Below, piece by piece: positions 57,191-64,000 of a DNA stretch of 64,000 nt. The notes beneath the pieces were generated by a model. The model saw nothing but the letters and a program-made list of their open reading frames with translations, was not told the DNA's origin and did no database searches. Made by a program: the position numbers and the translations under genes. The stretch spans positions 930,001 through 994,000 of the forward strand of contig NZ_CP060496.1 of the NCBI RefSeq assembly GCF_014400405.1, written 5' to 3'. How positions within the stretch are numbered: the first letter of the stretch is position 1; each line of letters opens with the position of its first letter. Origin of the DNA: Brachybacterium sp. Z12 (GTDB lineage: Bacteria; Actinomycetota; Actinomycetes; Actinomycetales; Dermabacteraceae).

Positions 57191-57930
57191 CGGCCTCGCT
57201 CCTCGAGCTGGGCGGCGAGCAGGTCCAGCCGTGCCAGGGCGTCCTCGCGGTCCGCCTCGTCGAGCGGTAGATCGTCGAAGAGCGCGCGCCGGTACAGGTC
57301 GGCGAGATGGTCCAGGGCTTCGCGATCGATCGAGAGGGAGCTGAGCACGGTGACCACGAACTCGAACGTGGTCTGGGCCGGCTCGCGCCGGATCCCGGCC
57401 CGGCCGATCGCCGCCTCGAGCGCGAGCCAGGCCGAGACCACAGCGTCCTGGGCGTCCATGTCCATGGTGAGCCGCGTACGGGCATCGGCGAGGGCGGTGC
57501 GCGCCTGCTCCGCCGAGAGATCCACATCGGGTGCGTCCTCGGCCTCCTCACGCGGCGGGTGGGCGAGGGAACGCATGCGCAGCACCAGCCAGAGCAGCAC
57601 GAGGCCAGCCGCGACCGAGGCGATCACTATGAGGGCGGTGGCGACGAAGCGGGGTGCCGCGCTGTTGTTCTCCTGGGGCGGCATCGTGAAGATCGACCAA
57701 TCAGGCTCGCTGTAGTCCTCGGACACGGACTCGGTCTGGAGGGGCTCCGGCTCGCGGACGTCCCCGACTTCGACGAACGGCGCGCGCTCAGCGGCCGCAC
57801 CGAGAGTGACGAGCCCGAAAGCGCCCAGTGCCGCGATCAGCAGCAGCGCGGCGAGGGTGCGACGAGCACGTCGGCGCCCGGCGTCGGGATCCCCGGCGGT
57901 GGGCGGGCTGAGGGTGGGCGCCTCCGTCAT
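57187..57930 (-). CDS. DUF4129 domain protein
   Basis: This 247-residue protein starts at ATG 57930. It has a TM helix (TLAALLLIAALGAFGLVTLG), an extracytoplasmic loop of about 65 residues, a second TM helix (FVATALIVIASVAAGLVLLW) and a cytoplasmic DUF4129 domain: DAQDAVVSAWLALEAAIGRA, GIRREPAQTTFEFVVTVLSS, and LADLYRRALFDDLPLDEADR with the usual F-A-R-F-like pattern. DUF4129 is a regular partner of MoxR/DUF58/transglutaminase operons. Its start overlaps the methyltransferase stop and its stop overlaps the next start. Intact. Confidence 0.85.
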   Translation of the reverse strand: MTEAPTLSPPTAGDPDAGRRRARRTLAALLLIAALGAFGLVTLGAAAERAPFVEVGDVREPEPLQTESVSEDYSEPDWSIFTMPPQENNSAAPRFVATALIVIASVAAGLVLLWLVLRMRSLAHPPREEAEDAPDVDLSAEQARTALADARTRLTMDMDAQDAVVSAWLALEAAIGRAGIRREPAQTTFEFVVTVLSSLSIDREALDHLADLYRRALFDDLPLDEADREDALARLDLLAAQLEERGR

Positions 57931-59188
57931 GGCATGTCCGAAGGGGTTCGGTGCGGGGAGGCCACGATCACGGACTGCTCGCCGGCGATCCGGGTGAGGA
58001 TCAGCGTCGCCGACTCGTCCCCGAAGCGTCGCGGGCGCAGCTTCCGCCGCAGCTCCTCGGGCTCCACGGCGGTGCCGCGCTTCTTGATCTCGAGCACGCC
58101 CAGGCGGTGCTCCCGCAGGTAGGAGGCGAGGCGCTTGATGCCGAACGGCATCACGTCACGGACGGCGTAACCGCGGACGAAGGGCGATTCGGCCCGCCGA
58201 TCCGAGGTCAGGTAGGCGATGGTCGGATCGAGGGTGTGCGCCTCGAGATCGGCGGCCACCCGCCCCAGCAGCCGGGCACGGATGATCGCGCCGTCGGGCT
58301 CGTAGAGATGTGCCCCGAGGGGGCCGGGCTCCGGATCCACGGGATCGTCGGCGGTGCGCGCGAGCCGGTGGGCGCCGGCACGATCGACCACCAGTGCCGA
58401 GGAGGGGACCCCGCCCGCAGCCAGCGGACCGCACCACATCGTCGCCTCGAGCACCTGACCATGCCAGGACAGCCACTGCACCTCGGCCTCGTCCGGGAGC
58501 ACCTCGCGGTCCACGGCCGGGCCGAGCTTCGCCCCGAGCGGGCCCAGCGCGCCGTCTCCGCCGAGTCGGCGGGCCAGCTCGAGCACGGCCGAGACGGGCG
58601 GGGAGTAATCCTCCGGATCATGCAGCCGGCGCGAGCCGCCCCGTGAGGAGGTGCGGCGGGCGGGATCCATCCAGATCCCCTCGGTGGTGGAGGGGTCGTG
58701 CTCCTCGGCGGTGCCGAGCGTCGCGGTCGCGGTGGGGAAGGGGCGCAGGTTCAGAGTCGCCACCGCCACGGCCACGGGGTCGAGGTCCACGGCGTGCACG
58801 TCGAGGCCCAGCCCCGCGAGGGCCATGGCATCCCCGCCGATGCCGCAGCCCAGATCGGCGACCGAGGTGATGCCGGCGCGCTGGAAGCGGCGTGCATGCA
58901 ACGCGGCGACCGGGAGACGGGTGGCCTGTTCGAGCCCGTCCGGGGTGAACAGCATCGAGGAGGCGAACTCGCCGAACTTGTCGACCGCGCGGGCTCGCAG
59001 CCGCGACTGGGTCATCACCGCGGAGACCAGCTCGGGGAGTGCCCCGCCTCGCGCAGCGCAGTGCTGCGGCGCAGGATGTCCTTCTCCTCATAGGGAGGGA
59101 GCGAGTCCAGCAGTTCGAGCCCGCCCGGGTGGAGCACCGGCTCCACCGCCTTCGCGGCGTCGCTGTCGGCGGTCATCGGAACAGGCAT
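57927..59188 (-). CDS. Class I SAM methyltransferase, THUMP-like domain (one frameshift)
   Basis: ATG 59188 (or 59176, MTADSDAAKAVEPVLHPGGL) starts the N-terminal helical part (LLDSLPPYEEKDILRRSTAL). One C is missing near 59037; the main frame then reads MTQSRLRARAVDKFGEFASS and the SAM motif VADLGCGIGGDAMALAGLGL, VHAVDLDPVAVAVATLNLR, then IWMDPARRTSSRG (the motif IV region). The C-terminal THUMP-like domain includes PFVRGYAVRDVMPFGIKRLA and LGVLEIKKRGTAVEPEELRR. The joined length is about 421 residues. Its target, probably RNA, is unknown. It is coupled to the DUF4129 operon by an ATGA overlap. Confidence 0.88.
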
Positions 59189-59236
59189 GCTGGCGAGACT
59201 ACCCGGTTGCCGAGATGCCGCCGGGACCTGCCACGC

Positions 59237-60223
59237 TCATGCGCGCACGTCGATGACGAGCTTGCCCCGGGTGTGGCCCTCCTCGAGGACCCGGTGGGCG
59301 TCGGCGATCTGCGCCAGCGGGAACACCTGCGAGACCTCGAGCGGATAGATGCCCGAACGCATCCCCTGCACCAGGTGGTCCAGCCGGTCGCGGCCGGGGA
59401 CGATCGCGGGGATCGCGGCGCGGATCCCGCGGTCGCGGGCAGGGGAGAGGTCCGCCAGCGAGGGCAGCGGCACCACGATCCCGCCCGGGCGCAGCAGCTC
59501 CAGGCTCGGCTCGAAGGTGGAGAAGTAATGGGTGTCGAGCACCACGTCGACGCCCTCGCCGTCGGTCGCCTCCCGCAGCGCCTGCTGCCAGTCGACCTCG
59601 TCGTAGGCGATCGGCTCGGCTCCCAGCTCGCGGATCCGCTCCGCATTGGCGGCCCGGCCCGTGGCCCAGACCCGTGCCGCGCCCGCCTCGAGCGCCATCG
59701 GGATCAGCAGCTGGCCCACGCCGCCGCTGCCGCCGTGGATGAGCACCGTGTGCCCCTCACGGATCCCGGCCGCGTCACGCACGGTCGCGATCGCGGTGAG
59801 CCCGGCCAGCGCGAGCCCCGCCCAGCGCGGGAGGTTCTCCTCCGGCACCGAGTCGGGGATCGGGGCGAGATCGTCGGCCGAGATGGCGATGACCTCCGCC
59901 ATCACGCCGCGCTGGTCCTGCGGGCCGCGCATCCCGAACACCCGTGTCCCGGGGGCGAGCCCTCGTGAGGCCAGCTCGGCCTCGTCGAGGTCAGGGCCGG
60001 CGGAGAGCACCGTGCCGACCATCTCCCGGCCCGTCCCCGCGGGGAGCTCGAGGCCCTCGGCACGGCCCGAGGAGCCGTCGCGGATCTTGTGGTCCAAGGG
60101 GTTGAGACCGGCATAGGCGACTTCCACGAGCACCTCGCCCTCGCCGGCCTCGGGGCGGGGCGACTCGGGGCGGATTGTCAGGACGTCGGGGCCGCCGAAG
60201 CGGTCGAAGAGGATCTCACGCAT
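59237..60223 (-). CDS. Zinc-independent NADPH:quinone oxidoreductase (MDR family)
   Basis: This 328-residue protein starts at ATG 60223 (MREILFDRFGGPDVLTIRPE). The GroES-like domain has VLVEVAYAGLNPLDHKIRDG. The Rossmann domain has GHTVLIHGGSGGVGQLLIPM, the AXXGXXG-like NADPH site, and VDVVLDTHYFSTFEPSLELL. The C-terminal HRVLEEGHTRGKLVIDV is typical of QOR-type enzymes. The structural and catalytic zinc ligands of alcohol dehydrogenases are absent, fitting quinone reductase. It is divergent from moeA with a 99-base gap. Intact. Confidence 0.92.
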   Translation of the reverse strand: MREILFDRFGGPDVLTIRPESPRPEAGEGEVLVEVAYAGLNPLDHKIRDGSSGRAEGLELPAGTGREMVGTVLSAGPDLDEAELASRGLAPGTRVFGMRGPQDQRGVMAEVIAISADDLAPIPDSVPEENLPRWAGLALAGLTAIATVRDAAGIREGHTVLIHGGSGGVGQLLIPMALEAGAARVWATGRAANAERIRELGAEPIAYDEVDWQQALREATDGEGVDVVLDTHYFSTFEPSLELLRPGGIVVPLPSLADLSPARDRGIRAAIPAIVPGRDRLDHLVQGMRSGIYPLEVSQVFPLAQIADAHRVLEEGHTRGKLVIDVRA

Positions 60224-60322
60224 GCTCCCATCATGCACCTGGAATGCGGCCGCCGTCCGTCCCGTCGGCGCGTCGGGTGTCATGGGAGGATCGTTGTGAC
60301 GATGCGGAGAGGGAGGAGGGCC

Positions 60323-61546
60323 ATGGCAGCGAGCCCGACGGACCCGTGGCAGTGGCGGGAGCGACTGCTCGCGGAGATGGTGCTCGCGCCGGCCGTGGAG
60401 AGCGTTCCGCTGCGGCGTGCGGCAGGACGGCTGCTCGCGCAGTCGCTGCACAGCCCCGAGGACATCCCCTCCGGTCCTGTCTCCGCGATGGACGGCTTCG
60501 CCGTGCGCAGCCAGGAGCTCACCGGGCAGGGGAGCACCATCCTGCCCGTCTCCGCGGATCTCCCGGCCCGCCCTGGCCAGGTCCCACCCCTCGCCCGGGG
60601 CACCGCGGCGAGGATCATGACCGGCGCACCCATGCCCGAGGGCGCTGATCTCGTGATCCCGGTCGAGGACACCGACGCCGACCCCGAGGGCCGCGCCCCC
60701 GCCCGAGTGCGGATCGGCGCGGAGGCCTCCCGGGAGCCGGGTCGCCATCTCCGGGACCGCGGTGAAGAGATCGGCCGCGGCGACGTGCTCGCCGAGGCCG
60801 GCGACCGCATCGGCCCGGGGCTGATCGGTCTCGCCCGCACCCTCGGCATCGCACAGGTCCCGGTCCGCGCCCCGCTGCGCATCGCCGTGGTCGTCACCGG
60901 CGATGAGCTCACTGCGGACGATGCGCACCAGGCAGAGGGCACGGTGCGGGAATCGAACGGCACCATGCTGGCCGCGGCGCTCACCGCCGACGGCTGCGAG
61001 GCCCAGGTGCTGCGCAGCGGGGACGAGCCGGCAGCGCTCGCCGAAGTGCTCGCCGACGCGGAGGAATCCGCTGACCTCGTCCTGACCACCGGCGGGATCG
61101 GGCACGGAGCCTACGACGTGGTCAAGGCGCTGCTCGGGCCGCGAGGCACCGGGACCTCCTGCTTCGTGCACCTCGCGCTGCGTCCCGGCGGGCCCCAGGG
61201 TGCAGGACGCCTGCCCGGCGGCACCCCGGTGGTGCATCTGCCCGGCACCCCGGTCGGTGCACTCGTCGGCCATCACCTGTTCGTGCGGCAGCTGCTGCCG
61301 GGCGGCGGGAGCCCGCCGCACGCCGTCGGGCTCGAGGACCCCACCGGGCTGGTCGCGCGCAGCCGGCGACGCGAGGGCCTCGTCGTCCTCGCCGGACGCC
61401 TCGCCACCGGGCCCCAGGGCGCACCGCTCGTCCGGCTCCTGCCCGGGAGACGCCTGGCCCCCTACGGACGTGCCGACGCGCTCGTGCTGGGAGGCGCCGC
61501 AGCCTGCACCGGGATCGAGGACAGCGCCCTGGTGATGCCGCTGTGA
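60323..61546 (+). CDS. moeA: Molybdopterin molybdenumtransferase
   Basis: This enzyme inserts molybdate into adenylylated molybdopterin, the last step of molybdenum cofactor synthesis. ATG 60323 follows GGAGGAGGG. Family blocks are EDIPSGPVSAMDGFAVRSQE, GTAARIMTGAPMPEGADLVI, VIPVEDTD, RDRGEEIGRGDVLAEAGDRI, IAVVVTGDEL and VLTTGGIGHGAYDVVKALLG. The C-terminal PVVHLPGTPVGALVGHHLFV is the MoeA domain IV junction. Its 407 residues are normal. The stop overlaps an upstream GTG of the ThiF-like gene. Intact. Confidence 0.95.
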   Translation: MAASPTDPWQWRERLLAEMVLAPAVESVPLRRAAGRLLAQSLHSPEDIPSGPVSAMDGFAVRSQELTGQGSTILPVSADLPARPGQVPPLARGTAARIMTGAPMPEGADLVIPVEDTDADPEGRAPARVRIGAEASREPGRHLRDRGEEIGRGDVLAEAGDRIGPGLIGLARTLGIAQVPVRAPLRIAVVVTGDELTADDAHQAEGTVRESNGTMLAAALTADGCEAQVLRSGDEPAALAEVLADAEESADLVLTTGGIGHGAYDVVKALLGPRGTGTSCFVHLALRPGGPQGAGRLPGGTPVVHLPGTPVGALVGHHLFVRQLLPGGGSPPHAVGLEDPTGLVARSRRREGLVVLAGRLATGPQGAPLVRLLPGRRLAPYGRADALVLGGAAACTGIEDSALVMPL

Positions 61547-61563
61547 GACGAGGAGAGGACACC

Positions 61564-62756
61564 GTGGGAAGGAACGACGAAGAGCCGACCACGCAGGAGG
61601 GACCACCGTCGATCCTGCGCCGCGCCGTGCCCGAGCACCGGCTAGCACCGCCCGGCGGCATCGGCGAGCGGTACCTGCGCCAGATGCGGCTGCCGCAGCT
61701 GGGCGAGCTCGGTCAGCGCCGCCTCGCCGCGGCGAGGGTCGCGGTGATCGGTGCCGGCGGCCTCGGTGCGCCGGTGCTCTCCTACCTCGCCGCCGCCGGC
61801 ATCGGCGAGATCACCGTGTTCGACCCGGACACCGTCGACGTCACGAACCTCCACCGCCAGGTGCTGTTCACCGCCCAGGACCTGGGCCGGCCGAAGGCGG
61901 TGGCGGCCGCCGAGCATCTGCGCCTGCAGAATCCCGAGGCGAGCGTCACCGCTGTGGTCGGCACCGTCACCCCGGCGGACGCGCTCGAGCAGCTGGCGGG
62001 ATACGACCTGGTGCTCGACGGGACCGACAACTTCCCCACCCGCTACATGGCCTCCGATGCCTGCGAGATCCTCGACATCCCCCTGGTGTGGGGCTCGATC
62101 CTCGCCTTCGCCGGGCAGGTCAGCGTGTTCTGGGGCGCGGAAGGGCGCGGGGTGACCTACCGGGATGTGCACCCCGTGCCGCCGCGGCCGGGGAGGTGCC
62201 CAGCTGCTCCGAGGCCGGGGTGCTGGGCATGCTGTGCGGCGTGATCGGCTCGACCATGGCGATGGAGGCGGTCAAGGTGCTCGCCGGACTCGGGGACGTG
62301 CTCTTCGGCCGCGTCGCGCTGTACGACGCGCTGCGCGCCCGCTGGGACGAGGTGCCGCTCGCGCGTGACCCGGACCGCAGCGCGGTCGAGACGATCGAGG
62401 ACGTCATGCTCACCTGCGGGCTGCCGGGTCCGACGGGGCCTGCGACCGAGGAGGTCTCGGTCTCCGAGCTGCCCGGCCTGCTGGTCGCCGGCGTGCGCGT
62501 GATCGACATCCGCGAACGGCGTGAGCTGGACGGCGGGATGGTGCAGGGCGCCGAGCACGTGCCGATGGCGAAGCTGCTGGCCGTCGGCGGTCCCGGAACC
62601 GGCGCGCTCGAGAGCGCAGTGCTCTACTGCGCTGCGGGCTCCCGCTCTGCCAGCGCGCAGCGGGTGCTGGCCGAGCGCGGGATCGGCGTGCGCTCGCTGC
62701 GCGGCGGTTTCGGTGCCGTCGAGGGCAGTGAGATCGCGGTGGTGCCGCCGGGATGA
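61564..62756 (+). CDS. ThiF/MoeB-type adenylyltransferase fused to a rhodanese domain (one frameshift)
   Basis: This MoeZ/MoeBR-like protein activates the C-terminal Gly-Gly of a MoaD/ThiS-type sulfur carrier and passes sulfur to it. GTG 61564 has GAGGAGAGG upstream. The ThiF domain shows RYLRQMRLPQLGELGQRRL, VAVIGAGGLGAPVLSYLAAA, VDVTNLHRQVLFT and LVLDGTDNFPTRYMASDACE. The frame breaks near 62188; then come EVPSCSEAGVLGMLCGVIGS and a rhodanese domain with the active Cys in VLYCAAGSRSASAQRVLAER. The joined length is about 398 residues. It is in one operon with moeA, facing the moaD-like gene. Confidence 0.92.
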
Positions 62757-62767
62757 GCCCGCCCCGC

Positions 62768-63055
62768 TCAGCCGCCGGCGAAGGGCGGCAGCACATCCAG
62801 CCGGTCACCGTCCGTGAGCGCACGGCTACGATCCGTGCAGGCCACCGCGTTGAGCAGGATGCTCGAGCGCTCGATGACCCGGGCGGCATCGGCGGAGGCA
62901 CCCACGAGCAGGGCGTCGACGGCCTCCTGCACCGTCGCGGCGTGCACGTCGGCGGTGTCTGCCCCGTACTCGGCGGCGGCGCCTGCGAACAGGCGCACGG
63001 TGATGCGCGGCGCGGTGGCGACGCCGGGCCCTGTGGTGGTGTCGATGCTGGTCAT
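62768..63055 (-). CDS. MoaD/ThiS-like sulfur carrier protein
   Basis: This 95-residue ubiquitin-like protein starts at ATG 63055 (GAGAGGATG upstream). It has ITVRLFAGAAAEYGADTADV, SILLNAVACTDRSRALTDGD and the end RLDVLPPFAGG, whose terminal Gly-Gly is the site of adenylation and thiocarboxylation. It is the small subunit of molybdopterin synthase or a close relative, and the natural substrate of the ThiF-rhodanese protein next to it. Its stop lies 11 bases past the stop of that convergent gene. It is preceded by moaA on the same strand (11-base gap). Intact. Confidence 0.9.
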   Translation of the reverse strand: MTSIDTTTGPGVATAPRITVRLFAGAAAEYGADTADVHAATVQEAVDALLVGASADAARVIERSSILLNAVACTDRSRALTDGDRLDVLPPFAGG

Positions 63056-63066
63056 CTCATCCTCTC

Positions 63067-64000
63067 TCAGCCGCCTATGGCGCTCATCGGTCGCTCCGGC
63101 TGCACGAAGTCCTCGCGGTCCATGCCGTGGCCGGCCTTCTTGCCCCACTGGGCGGCACGCCAGATCGAGGCAATCGCCTCATCGTCGGCCCCCGAGCGCA
63201 GCGCGCCCCGCAGATCCGTCTCCTCGCGGGAGAACAGGCAGGTGCGCACCCGCCCCTCGGCGGTGAGCCGGGTACGACGGCAGTCGGCGCAGAAAGGTCG
63301 GGTCACCGAAGCGATGATGCCCACCCGCCCGCGGTGGCGGCCGGTGGCGCGGTCCTCGACCTCGAACAGCTCCGCAGGGGCGCCGTCGCGGGCCTCGGCC
63401 ACCGGGGTGAGGACGCAGCGGGGCGCGAGCATCGAGTGGATGTTCCCGGCGGTGATCATCGAGCCGCGGTCCCAGATGTGGTCCGCGTCCAGCGGCATCT
63501 GCTCGATCACCCGCAGCTGGAGGTCCCGGTCCAGGCACCAGTCCAGCAGGTCCGGCAGCTCGTGGTCGTTGACCCCGGGCAGCAGCACGGCGTTGACCTT
63601 GATCGGGTCGAGCCCAGCCTGGCGGGCACCGTCGATCCCCGCGAGCACGCGGTGGAGGAGCGGGCGCCGGCTCAGGCGCTCGAAGGTCTCGGAGACCACG
63701 GAGTCGAGGGAGACGTTGATCCGGTCCAGGCCAGCCTCGCGCAGCGGGGCCGCGCGATGGTCCAGACCGATCGCGTTCGTGGTCAGCGAGATGTCCGGGC
63801 GCGGCTCGAGCGCGGCGACACCGGCGATGATCTGTTCGAGATCGGGCCTGGTCAGCGGCTCACCGCCGGTGAACCGCACCTGCTCGATGCCCAGCCGCTC
63901 CACCCGATGCGCACCAGGCGCACCACCTCGTCGACGCTCAGCAGCTGGTCCTTCTTCAGGAACGTCATCCCGGATGCGGGCATGCAGTAGGTGCAGCGGA
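63067..64000 (-). CDS. moaA: GTP 3',8-cyclase MoaA, N-terminus outside the window (one frameshift)
   Basis: This is the radical SAM enzyme that starts molybdenum cofactor synthesis from GTP. The window edge cuts the N-terminus; the visible part begins in the CxxxCxxC cluster (RCTYCMPASGMTFLKKDQLL). One G is missing near 63900 (ATCGGGTGGAG), after which come VRFTGGEPLTRPDLEQIIAG, ISLTTNAIGL, RINVSLDSV and LLPGVNDHELPDLLDWCLDR. The second cluster is FCADCRRTRLTAEGRVRTC, and the C-terminus ends in the functional Gly-Gly (MSAIGG). It is upstream of the moaD-like gene. Confidence 0.95.
   Translation of the reverse strand, partial: PLHLLHARIRDDVPEEGPAAERRRGGAPGAHRVERLGIEQVRFTGGEPLTRPDLEQIIAGVAALEPRPDISLTTNAIGLDHRAAPLREAGLDRINVSLDSVVSETFERLSRRPLLHRVLAGIDGARQAGLDPIKVNAVLLPGVNDHELPDLLDWCLDRDLQLRVIEQMPLDADHIWDRGSMITAGNIHSMLAPRCVLTPVAEARDGAPAELFEVEDRATGRHRGRVGIIASVTRPFCADCRRTRLTAEGRVRTCLFSREETDLRGALRSGADDEAIASIWRAAQWGKKAGHGMDREDFVQPERPMSAIGG

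Overview
The window is high-GC DNA with densely packed genes, GTG starts and ATGA/GTGA gene overlaps. It carries actinobacterial families (DUF222/13E12 endonuclease, LapA-type membrane protein, THUMP-like methyltransferase, DUF4031, mycothiol-type DinB, XPB helicase with a Helicase_C_3 protein). It most likely comes from a Micrococcales chromosome, possibly Brachybacterium or a close relative; the genus is an inference. I see no rRNA, IS element, phage or CRISPR array.

Layout. 0-5 kb: partial DUF222/HNH gene, a YtrA-type GntR regulator with its ABC exporter (perfect palindromic operator), a DUF418 membrane protein and DUF4031. 5-12 kb (minus): PhoX-type Tat phosphatase, a sensor kinase/response regulator pair, a LapA-like protein and XPB helicase. 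12-18 kb: membrane protein, 6-phosphogluconate dehydrogenase, a small membrane protein, the helicase-associated protein, and a tRNA with a UAA anticodon but no long variable arm. 18-27 kb: YggS-like PLP protein, a ROK repressor between two paralogous MFS exporters, a Cys/Met PLP enzyme, a Bax-inhibitor-1 protein and cardiolipin synthase. 27-39 kb: two paralogous anchored secreted proteins, ThiD, a NagZ-like lipoprotein, prolyl oligopeptidase, DinB, a hydrolase, a Thr/Pro-rich exported protein and DUF2079. 39-46 kb: a large subtilase, then a scrambled sialidase/peptide-transporter/FCD-regulator locus, a LURP-one protein, an ArsD-like protein and MsrA. 46-58 kb: a MoxR-DUF58-membrane operon and a DUF4129 operon on the same strand, separated by a complete dipeptide ABC transporter cassette. 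58-64 kb: THUMP-like methyltransferase, quinone oxidoreductase and molybdenum cofactor genes (moeA, ThiF-rhodanese, moaD-like, moaA).

Quality warning. About 30 genes are broken by single-base frameshifts, usually one G or C missing from a run (for example inside a Walker A motif). The reading resumes in the next frame with the conserved family sequence intact. Genes that are normally essential or intact are hit as often as others, so I read these as sequencing or consensus errors and give each gene as one span with its break points. The 42-45 kb fusions are different: they need loss of whole domains.

Working together: GntR probably represses its own ABC exporter; ROK probably controls one or both MFS pumps; MoaA, MoaD, the ThiF-rhodanese protein and MoeA serve molybdopterin synthesis; the DppB-DppC-SBP genes and the divergent double ATPase form one peptide importer.
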